From contig JAAWDZ010000038.1 in the NCBI GenBank assembly GCA_022794015.1, positions 1-60,003 of the forward strand: DNA of 60,003 bases, given 5' to 3'. This document shows positions 37,187-45,403 of the stretch, one piece after another; the stretch's first letter is position 1; each line of letters starts with the position of its first letter. Source of the DNA: Eubacterium sp. GTDB lineage: Bacteria; Bacillota; Clostridia; Lachnospirales; Lachnospiraceae. The notes under the pieces were generated by a model. It did no database searches and was not told where the DNA came from. It saw nothing but the letters and a program-made list of their open reading frames with translations. The translations under genes were made by a program, and so were the position numbers.

Positions 37187-37196
37187 TTGGTATAAT
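37187..37196 (+). promoter_or_regulatory. extended -10 promoter of the hemerythrin-REC gene
   Basis: TTGGTATAAT contains the extended -10 TGnTATAAT (37188-37196), with no good -35. Transcription from about 37203 would give a leader of nearly 200 nt that contains the structured element at 37243-37370. Confidence 0.55.
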
Positions 37197-37242
37197 GCAA
37201 GAAGCGTTTTTGGCGGAATAATTCCTTCCAACAGAACATCTG

Positions 37243-37370
37243 GAGTGTAGTGTCTCATTCGCTTTCAGACAAATAACGAGGCGATGCGGCGGCATCGTTG
37301 CGTGAACTCAACGCAGCAGATGAAAACTCAGGCAAGTTATCTGGCAAAATGTGAATGAGATGCCACACTG
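37243..37370 (+). other. structured leader element upstream of the hemerythrin-REC gene
   Basis: AGTGTAGTGTCTCATTCGC (from 37244) pairs with GTGAATGAGATGCCACACT (ending 37369), with four non-identical positions, several of them G-U compatible. Inside are hairpins GCGATGC/GCATCGT and CGTTG/CAACG. It lies within the predicted 5' UTR and ends 30 bases before the start codon. It may be a cis-regulatory RNA or another dispersed hairpin element. Confidence 0.5.
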
Positions 37371-37399
37371 GCATGTAAAAAAGAAAAAGGAGAGAATCT

Positions 37400-38752
37400 A
37401 TGGGAAATCAGTTAGTATGGAATGACCGGTATAACACTGGTGTGAAGATTATTGACAGGGAACATAGAAAGCTGTTCCGAATTCTGAATAAGCTTTTTGA
37501 TTTTGGGCAGCAGGAGAAAAAAAGCCGGTGGGTTTGCCAGGAGGCTGTGAAATATTTTAAGGATCATGCGTTTGCACATTTTCAGGACGAAGAGGACTAT
37601 ATGGTTTCGGTAGATTATGCCGGATTTGAGCTGCATAAGCGCATTCATGATAATTTTCGGGAAATTACGCTCCCGGCTCTGGAGAAGGAACTGGATCAGA
37701 CGGATTATTCACAAAATGCCGTCGAACATTTCCTGGGCGTATGCGCGGGCTGGCTGGTCGGCCATACGTTGACGGAGGATCAGGCGATTGTAAGCGGAGA
37801 AACCATGAAGCAGTGGGAAAATCTCTTGCCGGAGGAAGAACAGGCAGTAATGGGGCAGGCAATTATCAGTCAGCTACACAGTATGTTCCGGCTGGATTCG
37901 CGTCTGATCAGTAATTGTTATGGCGGAGAAAAGTTTGGGGACGGCATTTATTACCGCTTAATATACAGTACTAAAGAAAAGAAGAAATGGGAATTTCTTC
38001 TGGTGTTTGAAGAGCAGCTGCTGGTGAATACGATTGGCAGCGTAATGGAAACAAAGGCCAAAACCGTAAATGTGATGTTAATGAATGTCGCGCGTTATAC
38101 CGCAAGGCAATTTGTAGAGCATATGAAAGGACATTTTCCGGTTCTCACGCAGGCAGACGTTCAGGAGGAACAGCTTCTTACATATGATCAGTTCCAGAAG
38201 GTATTTGAAAAGCGAAGTCCGCAGTTCAGCCTGCTGTTTGATACAGGAAAGGGATACTTCGCCTATTGTATGGCTACGGGCGATATGCTTACAAACGAAA
38301 ACGGCGTTTCTATTATTACAGAAAACGCTATGGCAAAGCTGGAAAAATATCTGAACCAGAATGAGGCCGAAAAAATGTCGGTGAGTAAGAAAAAGAAAGT
38401 TCTTGTCGTGGATGATTCGGATTTTATGCTGGTGGCGATGCGGCAGATTCTGGGCAGTGATTATGAAGTGCTGACGGCTACGTCCGGTCTGTCTGCGTTC
38501 AGAAGCATTACGCTTGACCGGCCAGACTTGGTTTTGCTGGATTATGAGATGCCCGTCTGTAACGGGAACCAGATATTAGAGATGATCCGCTCTGAAAAGG
38601 AATTTTCGGATATTCCGGTTATTTTTCTGACCAGCAGAGTAGATAAGGAGAGCGTCAAAAAAGTGCTGGAATTGAAACCGCAGGGATATTTGTCCAAATC
38701 TCTTTCGCCAGAACTGGTAAAAAAAGAGGTGGATCGGTTTTTTGGGGCTTAA
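37400..38752 (+). CDS. hemerythrin domain - central CheX-like domain - receiver domain fusion
   Basis: A 450-residue three-part protein. Residues 1-132 form a bacteriohemerythrin with all seven iron ligands: His22, His60, Glu64, His79, His83, His122 and Asp127. Such domains bind O2 or nitric oxide at a di-iron site. Residues about 150-320 are an alpha/beta domain that loosely resembles CheX-type phosphatases; this is uncertain. Residues about 330-450 are a CheY-like receiver with phospho-acceptor Asp381 (LLDYEMP) and Lys in YLSKSLSP. There is no DNA-binding output domain and no membrane segment. AAAGGAGAGAATCT sets the start. It has its own promoter and long leader. An oxygen- or NO-responsive signalling role is inferred. 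Confidence 0.85.
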   Translation: MGNQLVWNDRYNTGVKIIDREHRKLFRILNKLFDFGQQEKKSRWVCQEAVKYFKDHAFAHFQDEEDYMVSVDYAGFELHKRIHDNFREITLPALEKELDQTDYSQNAVEHFLGVCAGWLVGHTLTEDQAIVSGETMKQWENLLPEEEQAVMGQAIISQLHSMFRLDSRLISNCYGGEKFGDGIYYRLIYSTKEKKKWEFLLVFEEQLLVNTIGSVMETKAKTVNVMLMNVARYTARQFVEHMKGHFPVLTQADVQEEQLLTYDQFQKVFEKRSPQFSLLFDTGKGYFAYCMATGDMLTNENGVSIITENAMAKLEKYLNQNEAEKMSVSKKKKVLVVDDSDFMLVAMRQILGSDYEVLTATSGLSAFRSITLDRPDLVLLDYEMPVCNGNQILEMIRSEKEFSDIPVIFLTSRVDKESVKKVLELKPQGYLSKSLSPELVKKEVDRFFGA

Positions 38753-38764
38753 TACCCGAAAATG

Positions 38765-38826
38765 CAGACAGAGGACGGGCAGCCGCCGGAAACACAATTC
38801 CGGCAGCGTACCACGTCCTCTGTCTG
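38765..38826. repeat. CAGACAGAGG palindromic element, copy 1
   Basis: CAGACAGAGGACG (38765-38777) pairs perfectly with CGTCCTCTGTCTG (38814-38826). An inner GCCGGAA/TTCCGGC stem strengthens it. It lies just after the hemerythrin-REC stop and can stop transcription from either side, though no T run follows. The arms share CAGACAGAGG with a second element at 48594-48694. Confidence 0.6.
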
Positions 38827-38860
38827 ACAGACAAGCCGTTTACGCCGCTTTATTTTTCAT

Positions 38861-40048
38861 TTATAAATACTTCTTCAAATCTTCCACCTTGTCCAAAGCT
38901 TCCCATGGCAGATTTAAATCCTGCCGTCCAAAATGCCCATAAGCCGCTGTTTCTTTATAAATCGGCCTTCTTAAATTCAGCATTTGAATGATTCCTGCCG
39001 GACGTAAATCGAAGTTCTCGCGGACAATTTCTACCAGCTTATCGTCGGCAATTTTCCCTGTTCCAAATGTATCCACCATAACGGAAGTCGGCTGCGCTAC
39101 TCCGATTGCATACGCAAGCTGAATCTCGCATTTTTCTGCAAGACCTGCAGCCACAATATTTTTCGCCACATACCTCGCCGCATAAGCCGCGGAGCGGTCT
39201 ACCTTTGTACAGTCCTTGCCGGAAAATGCGCCGCCGCCGTGGCGTGCAAAGCCGCCGTATGTATCTACGATAATCTTTCGTCCCGTCAATCCCGCGTCGC
39301 CCTGAGGACCGCCGATCACAAAACGTCCGGTCGGATTGATGAAAATTTTGGTATCCGCATCCACCATATCTGCCGGAAGGACCGGATCCAGAACATATTT
39401 TTTCACATCCTTATGTATTTGCTCCTGTGTAATTTTTTCGTCATGCTGGGAAGAAATAACAACCGCCTCCAGACGACTTGGCTTACCATTTTCATCATAT
39501 TCTACAGAAACCTGGGATTTGCCGTCTGGCCGCAGGTAGCTAAGTGTTCCATCCTTGCGCACCTTGGTAAGCTGCTGTGACAGTTTATGTGCCAGCGCAA
39601 TCGGATACGGCATGAATTCTGCCGTTTCATTGACAGCATAACCAAACATCATGCCCTGATCTCCTGCCCCGATTGCCTCTATTTCGGCGTCTGTCATTTT
39701 ATTCTCTTTTGCCTCCAGCGCCTTGTCTACACCCATGGCAATATCCGGAGACTGTTTATCCAAAGCTACCATTACAGCGCAGGTATTTCCGTCAAATCCC
39801 TTTTCGGAACTGTCATAGCCAATTTCATTTACTGTTTTCCTTACAATTGCCTGAATATCCAGATTTGCCTTTGTGCTAATCTCTCCTGTCACCAATACGA
39901 AACCTGTGCAGGCTGCTGTTTCACAGGCTACGCGGCTCATGGGATCCTGTGCCATGCAGGCGTCTAATATTGCGTCGGAAACCGCATCGCAGATTTTGTC
40001 CGGATGCCCTTCTGTTACTGATTCAGATGTAAATAATCTTTTCTCCAT
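38861..40048 (-). CDS. metK: S-adenosylmethionine synthetase
   Basis: A 396-residue enzyme making SAM from methionine and ATP. Conserved segments are GHPDKICD near the start, [12 protein letters not shown] (about 117-128) and [16 protein letters not shown] (about 260-275). The start at 40048 follows GGAG with eight-base spacing. An in-frame ATG 16 codons upstream lacks family sequence. A SAM-I riboswitch and terminator precede it, giving feedback repression by its product. Confidence 0.97.
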   Translation of the reverse strand: MEKRLFTSESVTEGHPDKICDAVSDAILDACMAQDPMSRVACETAACTGFVLVTGEISTKANLDIQAIVRKTVNEIGYDSSEKGFDGNTCAVMVALDKQSPDIAMGVDKALEAKENKMTDAEIEAIGAGDQGMMFGYAVNETAEFMPYPIALAHKLSQQLTKVRKDGTLSYLRPDGKSQVSVEYDENGKPSRLEAVVISSQHDEKITQEQIHKDVKKYVLDPVLPADMVDADTKIFINPTGRFVIGGPQGDAGLTGRKIIVDTYGGFARHGGGAFSGKDCTKVDRSAAYAARYVAKNIVAAGLAEKCEIQLAYAIGVAQPTSVMVDTFGTGKIADDKLVEIVRENFDLRPAGIIQMLNLRRPIYKETAAYGHFGRQDLNLPWEALDKVEDLKKYL

Positions 40049-40169
40049 CACCAATTCTCCTTTTTGCATTGATATACTCCCGAAATCTCTCAACATCAGA
40101 TCTAGAGAGATTCTAAAAGCACATATTGTAATTTAATCTAAATTCAAACACGGCTTTCTTTTTATGGCG

Positions 40170-40197
40170 AAAAAAAACCGCCTATAAAAATAAGCGG
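40170..40197 (-). terminator. expression-platform terminator of the SAM-I riboswitch
   Basis: On the minus strand CCGCTTAT (40197-40190) pairs with ATAGGCGG (40185-40178) with one G-U, then at least seven T follow. It lies between the aptamer and metK and is the expected OFF structure. Confidence 0.85.
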
Positions 40198-40225
40198 AAA
40201 GATTTTGGCAATTTAAAATCAAATC

Positions 40226-40335
40226 CTCTTATTGTTCGAATACTTCGCTCAGGTTGGCACCTTCCTGCAGGAAAATCCTTAAGGGGTTGCCGTGACTTCA
40301 CAGATCCTATGTATCTCCATCACTCTGAATAAGAG
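40226..40335 (-). promoter_or_regulatory. SAM-I (S-box) riboswitch of metK
   Basis: On the minus strand P1 strands CTCTTATT (40335-40328) and AATAAGAG (40233-40226) enclose the core GAGTGATGGAGAT, GGATCTGTGAAGTCACGGCAACC, and GGTGCCAACCTG. These match the S-box pattern. Upstream TTGACA (40389-40384) and TATAGT (40361-40356) are 22 bases apart, too wide for a standard promoter, so the start site is unsure. Confidence 0.93.
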
Positions 40336-40419
40336 AAAGCTATATGATTGAATTTACTATAGGGTACGTCATTCTTGCACAAATGTCAAGTGGGTATTGC
40401 CATTTTCTATCATTTTCCA

Positions 40420-40450
40420 TAACTGTTCAGCCTTCCGGCTTCACTGTTAC
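40420..40450. repeat. isolated terminal hairpin of the GTTAC...GTAAC element family
   Basis: TAACTGTTCAGCC (40420-40432) and GGCTTCACTGTTA (40437-40449) flank TTCC. Apart from one base it is the reverse complement of the terminal hairpin of the element at 53098-53129. The rest of the element is absent, so this is either a remnant or a stand-alone unit. A full, reversed copy begins 65 bases away at 40515. Confidence 0.7.
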
Positions 40451-40514
40451 CATTTTCTAGCCCCATACAACACGGATTTTTTACCATCTGGTGTGAAATG
40501 TAATACGATTATTG

Positions 40515-40659
40515 GTTACTGTTCACGGCCTGAAAGGCCGCTCACAGTAACGGTTCGGGGCGATATTTAAAGTTTTGCTTCGCAAAAATCGCCCCGAACT
40601 TGTATCATATTCTCACGGAACACGCAGTAAATGCGCGTTCCTGACCCATGAACAGTAAC
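40515..40659 (-). repeat. 145-nt structured intergenic element, copy B (reversed)
   Basis: The outer arms GTTACTGTTCA (40515-40525) and TGAACAGTAAC (40649-40659) pair perfectly. Inside are the terminal hairpin (40515-40551, GGCC/GGCC tip with TGAAA loop), a long hairpin GTTCGGGGCGAT/ATCGCCCCGAAC (40553-40599) and a small hairpin GGAACACGCA/TGCGCGTTCC (40617-40641). Read on the minus strand the order and loop sequences (including GCAAAACTTTAAAT) match copies A and C. It sits in the 600-base gap between metK and the HD-GYP gene. Confidence 0.75.
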
Positions 40660-40941
40660 GATTATTGTACAATAAAAAAAATTTCACAATTACCCATTGC
40701 AGAATTGCCGGGTTCGTTTTATAATTTTAATAATTCCAACATTTTTATGTTAAACTACATAAATGTACTTCTGGAATCTCTTTTTACCTGATTTTGCAGG
40801 ATGATTTATGATCAGATGTGCACAAATTTATGAGGTATACGTGAAGTTGATTCAATTTGTGTTCATATGGCGGTAAATCAGCCACAAAAACAGGCGCCAG
40901 GGAGATTCCCAGAGTACATAAAATCAAAGGGAGTGTTCCAA
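40660..40941 (+). other. AT-rich intergenic region upstream of the HD-GYP gene
   Basis: No gene is seen. It contains A/T runs and TGTGCACAAATTTATGAGG near 40817, with AATTTGTGTTCAT near 40855 forming a loose inverted repeat. This resembles the nested palindrome after ftsH (11557). No confident promoter was found. Confidence 0.4.
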
Positions 40942-42027
40942 ATGCAGATTATTAAAACCGACCAATTAAAAAAGGGTATGGTAACCGCCATTCCCGTTGT
41001 AACCAAACATGGACAGCTCATCGTCAACGAAGGCGTCATCCTGACAGAACCATTGATATCCAAAATTAGTTTTTACAGTATAGACTCTATCCAAATCCAG
41101 GATTATACAGAAGCGGCTTCTTCATCGACAGAAGAAATTTCTGAACCGACATATCTGGAACGGATCAAAGACTACGCCGAATTCCAGAACCTGCAGCATG
41201 ATTATACCCGTGCAATCCAGGGATTGAAATCCATATTGACAGAAGCTTCTGCCGAAAATGGCAGGCTGGATACGGATCTTCTTTACCAAACGGTAGAGCC
41301 GCTGCTTTGTAAGGTATCCACCTCGTTTGAAATGTTCAATATTTTACAAACGATGCGTACTATAGAAGACAGCATATATGCCCATTCCTTAAATGTTGCG
41401 CTGATTGCAAGCGTATTGGGCAGATGGCTGAAAATGTCTGAACGCGATCTGGAAACATTAGCAGTTGCCGCTCTGCTGCATGATATCGGCAAGCTTAGGA
41501 TTCCTGCTGAGATTCTGGACAAACCAGGGAAATACACGGACAATGAGCTTGTACTTGTAAAGAAGTACCCCGCGCACGGATATCTGATGCTGCTGCCATA
41601 CACGCATCTAAACCCACACATCAAAAATGCCGCCCTGATGCACCAGGAACGCTGTGATGGCAGTGGTTATCCGCAGAAGCTAAAAGGAAATGAAATCGAC
41701 CGGTTTGCGCAGGTGATTGCGATTGCAGATGTGTATGATGCCATGACTGCGGCAAGAGCCTACCGCGCCCCGATTTGTCCGTTCCACGTTATTGCAGACT
41801 TTGAAAACGATGGTTTACAAAAGTACAATCCAAAGTTTATTCTGACGTTCTTAGAAGGCATCGCCTATACTTATCAGGGTAGCCGTATTCAGCTTTCTGA
41901 CGGCAGGGCCGCAAATATCATCATGCTGAATAAGCAGTTCTTATCGAAACCAATTGTACAGGTGGCAGACGGTACGTGTATTGATTTATCTCGCACACCG
42001 GATCTGCACATCCAGGCGCTTTTATAA
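40942..42027 (+). CDS. HD-GYP domain protein (probable cyclic-di-GMP phosphodiesterase)
   Basis: A 361-residue protein. The N-terminal third (about 1-100) is a variable domain. The HD-GYP domain (about 130-330) has HSLNVALIA, the metal motif HDIGK (about 190), and HQERCDGSGYP (about 235-245), a close match to the GYP consensus. It would hydrolyse cyclic di-GMP in the cytoplasm; no membrane segment is present. The start at 40942 follows AAAGGGAG with eight-base spacing; a longer reading frame to 40867 has no site. It is monocistronic, ending in a shared terminator with murA. Confidence 0.9.
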   Translation: MQIIKTDQLKKGMVTAIPVVTKHGQLIVNEGVILTEPLISKISFYSIDSIQIQDYTEAASSSTEEISEPTYLERIKDYAEFQNLQHDYTRAIQGLKSILTEASAENGRLDTDLLYQTVEPLLCKVSTSFEMFNILQTMRTIEDSIYAHSLNVALIASVLGRWLKMSERDLETLAVAALLHDIGKLRIPAEILDKPGKYTDNELVLVKKYPAHGYLMLLPYTHLNPHIKNAALMHQERCDGSGYPQKLKGNEIDRFAQVIAIADVYDAMTAARAYRAPICPFHVIADFENDGLQKYNPKFILTFLEGIAYTYQGSRIQLSDGRAANIIMLNKQFLSKPIVQVADGTCIDLSRTPDLHIQALL

Positions 42028-42033
42028 AAAACC

Positions 42034-42063
42034 AAAGAGTCCGGCAAGTCGGACTCTTTATAT
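42034..42063. terminator. bidirectional terminator between the HD-GYP gene and murA
   Basis: AAAGAGTCCG (42034-42043) pairs perfectly with CGGACTCTTT (42050-42059). T-rich sequence lies on both strands. The two flanking genes converge here. Confidence 0.8.
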
Positions 42064-42079
42064 TTTGTTCTGTATATAT

Positions 42080-43372
42080 TTACGAAACTTTCAGCTTAAA
42101 CTTCAGAATTTCTTTCTCTGTAGACACTTTCTCAATCTGTGCGCCAAGCAAAGCCAGTTTTCCATCGAAATTTTCATATCCCCGTTCTATATAATAAATA
42201 TCATCTACAACCGTAATTCCTTCTGCCGCAAGCCCCGCAATGACAAGCGCGGCCCCGGCCCGTAAATCAGGCGCGCTGACTCTTGCACCTGTATATCTGT
42301 CGGCGCCTGAAACAATCGCAATATTGCTCTCTACTTTGATGGAAGCCCCCATACGCGTAAGCTCATCCACATATTTGAAGCGGTTCTCAAATATACTCTC
42401 CGTTACCGTGCTGGTCCCTTCCGCAATACCCAAAAGTACGGACATCTGCGGCTGCATATCTGTTGGGAAGCCCGGATACGGAAGTGTCGTTACCTGTGTA
42501 TGATGCAACGGCTTGGATGCTACAACACGCACTGCATCGTCCAACTCTTCTACTTCACAGCCAATCTCTAACAGCTTTGCCGTCGTAGCTTCCAAATGCT
42601 TGGGAATCACGTTCTTGACCGTAACATCTCCTCTGGTCGCGGCCGCCGCAAACATAAATGTGCCTGCCTCGATCTGATCCGGAATAATGGAATACTCCGT
42701 CCTGTGCAGCCGCTCTACGCCGGAAATACGGATTACATCTGTTCCCGCACCACGGATTCTTGCACCCATGCTGTTTAAACAATTTGCTACATCAACCACA
42801 TGCGGCTCCTTGGCTGCATTTTCAATTGTCGTTTTGCCCTCTGCCAGAGCAGCTGCCATCATAATGTTGATCGTCGCGCCAACGGAAACCTTATCCAGAT
42901 AGATATGCGTCCCCTTTAAATGCTCTGCTTCCGCAGAAATGAGTCCATGCCGGATGTCCACATTTGCACCCAATGCACGAAACCCTTTTAAATGCAGGTC
43001 AATCGGCCTGCTGCCGATATCGCAGCCTCCTGGCAGCGCAACCTCGGCCTTTTTATATTTTCCAAGCAGTGCCCCAAGAAGATAATAGGACGCCCTGATT
43101 TTCTTAATATATTCATAGTCTACGCTCAAATCGCAGATCATGGAACCATTGATCTTTACCGTATGCGCATCTATCCTGTCTATTTTGCCGCCAATTCCCT
43201 TGATTGCGTCAAGCATGACATTGATATCGCATACATTCGGGAGATTCTCAATTGTTACAGTTTCATCTGTCATAATCGCTGTTGCCAATATCGCAAGGGC
43301 CGCATTTTTCGCCCCTCCTATCTCCACTTCACCTACCAGCGGACTACCGCCTTTAATTATATATTGTTCCAT
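42080..43372 (-). CDS. murA: UDP-N-acetylglucosamine 1-carboxyvinyltransferase
   Basis: A 430-residue enzyme of the first committed step of peptidoglycan synthesis, transferring enolpyruvate from PEP to UDP-GlcNAc. The active-site cysteine lies in LPGGCDIGSRPIDLHLKGF (about 114-132), so a fosfomycin target is present. Near the start KNAALAIL is conserved. The start at 43372 follows GAGGTG. Firmicutes often have two murA genes; which paralogue this is cannot be told here. Confidence 0.95.
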   Translation of the reverse strand: MEQYIIKGGSPLVGEVEIGGAKNAALAILATAIMTDETVTIENLPNVCDINVMLDAIKGIGGKIDRIDAHTVKINGSMICDLSVDYEYIKKIRASYYLLGALLGKYKKAEVALPGGCDIGSRPIDLHLKGFRALGANVDIRHGLISAEAEHLKGTHIYLDKVSVGATINIMMAAALAEGKTTIENAAKEPHVVDVANCLNSMGARIRGAGTDVIRISGVERLHRTEYSIIPDQIEAGTFMFAAAATRGDVTVKNVIPKHLEATTAKLLEIGCEVEELDDAVRVVASKPLHHTQVTTLPYPGFPTDMQPQMSVLLGIAEGTSTVTESIFENRFKYVDELTRMGASIKVESNIAIVSGADRYTGARVSAPDLRAGAALVIAGLAAEGITVVDDIYYIERGYENFDGKLALLGAQIEKVSTEKEILKFKLKVS

Positions 43373-43425
43373 ATATCGCACCTCTGTGTTAAAAACTCCA
43401 AAAAAACCCTTACATACAAACATTA

Positions 43426-43455
43426 ATTATACTGACCAATTCTTTCATTTGTCAA
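43426..43455 (-). promoter_or_regulatory. sigma-A promoter of murA
   Basis: On the minus strand TTGACA (43455-43450) and TATAAT (43431-43426) are consensus hexamers with an 18-base spacer. The leader is about 45 nt. Confidence 0.8.
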
Positions 43456-43570
43456 GATTTTTCTGCATATGTAATAAGTGTAATATTTTGGTAATATTTA
43501 GCGAAACCATTTCTTTTCGGGTTCTGCTATCTATATTATATTCTGTTCTTTCTCTTTTGTTACTCTTACC

Positions 43571-43638
43571 GGGCAGTCAGGAACTGTAAAAATGACTTTG
43601 GCATTTTACAGCTCTCTACAGTATCTGCAAAACTGCCC
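43571..43638 (-). terminator. two-level hairpin after the ABC exporter operon
   Basis: GGGCAGT (43571-43577) pairs with ACTGCCC (43632-43638). Inside, CTGTAAAA (43584-43591) pairs with TTTTACAG (43604-43611). It begins five bases after the exporter stop on the minus strand. There is no perfect T run, so termination strength is uncertain. Confidence 0.5.
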
Positions 43639-43642
43639 GATA

Positions 43643-45403
43643 TTATCCACTGATGTCTGCAAACTGACTATTATACAGTGTAGCATAAAATCCGTTTTTG
43701 GCAAGTAAAGTTTCGTGATTCCCCTGTTCTAAAATATGTCCATCTTTCATAACAAGTATAATATCCGCTTCTTTTATGGTAGAAAGACGATGCGCTACAA
43801 TAAAACTGGTACGCCCTTCCATCATTCTGGCAAAAGCATTCTGGATCTTAAGTTCTGTGCGGGTATCAATCGAAGAAGTTGCTTCGTCTAAAATCAGCAT
43901 CGGCGGAAGACTGAGCATCACCCTTGCAATACACAAAAGCTGCTTCTGTCCCTGGGACAATCCCCCTCCCTCCTCGGTAATGAACGTATCATAGCCGGAT
44001 GGCAGACGTTTAATAAAGCTGTGCGCATGGGATGCCTTCGCCGCTTCTATGACTGATTCCCGCTCTGCATCCTGTACACCCATGCAAATATTTTCCAAAA
44101 TCGTTCCTTCGCGCAGCCAGGTTTCCTGCAGCACCATACCATAGGAAGCCCTTAAGCTTTCCCTCGTCATGTGCCGGATATCCGTACCATCCACCCGAAT
44201 TGCTCCGCCGTCCACATCATAAAACCGCATCAAAAGATTAATCAGCGTTGTCTTGCCACAGCCGGTCGGCCCTACAATCGCGACACGCTGTCCCGGTTTT
44301 ACGGACAGGTTAAAATCTTCAATCAAATGCTGCCCTTCTGCATAAGAAAAATCCACATGCTCCAAAGAAACCTGCCCCTTCACATCCCTGGCATATACTG
44401 CGTCTGTATCTTCTGCAGGCTGCGCCTCTTCTTCAATTAATTCTAAAATACGCCCTGCACAGGCAAGTGCATTCTGCAGCTCCGTCACAACACCGGAAAT
44501 TTCGTTAAACGGCTTGGTATATTGATTCGCATAGCTTAAAAAGCTGGCAAGCTGCCCGACACTGATTGCCCCCATAACTGCTGCTATCGCGCCAAAAATT
44601 CCCACTCCTGTATATACCAGACTATTCACAAACCTGGTACAGGGATTGGTCAATGAGGAGAAAAATGTCGCCTTTAAGGAGCATTTTTCCAGTCTTTCGT
44701 TGATTTCGTCAAACTGCATTAACACTTTTTTCTCCCGTCCAAACGCCTGCACAATTTTCTGGTTTGCCACCATCTCTTCAATCAAAGCCGTCTGCTCGCC
44801 CCTCGTTTCTGATTGAAGCCGGAACATAGAAAAGGTACGTTTCGCAATAAACGCCGCTACAAAAAGCGAAACAGGCGTAATACAGATAACCACCAAAGCA
44901 ATTTTAAACTGGATACTCACCATAAACAACAGTGTACCAATAATTGTAATTACGCCTGTAAACAGCTGAGTAAAACCCATCAAAAGTCCGTCCGCCACCT
45001 GATCCGCGTCTGCAATAACACGGCTTACCAGCTCTCCGTGCGAATGGGCATCCAGATATTTCAGCGGCAGTATTTCTATTTTTTCAAATGCATCCATACG
45101 CATATCCCGCACTACCTGATAAGTAATCTGGTTGTTGCAGATATTCATCAGCCACTGCGCCGCAGCCGTCACCAGTACGATACACACCATCCGTCCAAGA
45201 ATCACATAAATCCCTGCAAAATCCACGCTCCCCGGTCCAATAATACAGTCAATCGCCTGCCCTGTCAAAATCGGCACATACAGCGTTAAAACTGCTGATA
45301 CCGCTGCAAACAACAGAGAAAAGACGATAAGCAGCGTATATTTTCTGATATAACCGAGCAGTTTTTTCAAAATCACAATTTGTTTTTCTTTTCCCTCAGA
45401 CAT
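43643..45403 (-). CDS. ABC exporter half-transporter, second subunit
   Basis: A 586-residue protein with an N-terminal six-helix exporter domain (about 15-315) and a C-terminal ATPase. Walker A is GPTGCGKTT (about 374-382), the signature LSQGQKQ replaces LSGGQ, and Walker B is MLILDEATSSID. It pairs with the upstream half-transporter, whose stop it overlaps by eight bases. The two form a heterodimeric lipid, peptide or drug exporter of the MsbA/BmrCD type. The substrate is unknown. Confidence 0.92.
   Translation of the reverse strand: MSEGKEKQIVILKKLLGYIRKYTLLIVFSLLFAAVSAVLTLYVPILTGQAIDCIIGPGSVDFAGIYVILGRMVCIVLVTAAAQWLMNICNNQITYQVVRDMRMDAFEKIEILPLKYLDAHSHGELVSRVIADADQVADGLLMGFTQLFTGVITIIGTLLFMVSIQFKIALVVICITPVSLFVAAFIAKRTFSMFRLQSETRGEQTALIEEMVANQKIVQAFGREKKVLMQFDEINERLEKCSLKATFFSSLTNPCTRFVNSLVYTGVGIFGAIAAVMGAISVGQLASFLSYANQYTKPFNEISGVVTELQNALACAGRILELIEEEAQPAEDTDAVYARDVKGQVSLEHVDFSYAEGQHLIEDFNLSVKPGQRVAIVGPTGCGKTTLINLLMRFYDVDGGAIRVDGTDIRHMTRESLRASYGMVLQETWLREGTILENICMGVQDAERESVIEAAKASHAHSFIKRLPSGYDTFITEEGGGLSQGQKQLLCIARVMLSLPPMLILDEATSSIDTRTELKIQNAFARMMEGRTSFIVAHRLSTIKEADIILVMKDGHILEQGNHETLLAKNGFYATLYNSQFADISG

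Noticed and set aside
40356-40389. metK promoter TTGACA ... TATAGT
   Set aside because: The 22-base spacer is too wide for a standard promoter and no Spo0A-like box is present, so it was not listed as a feature.
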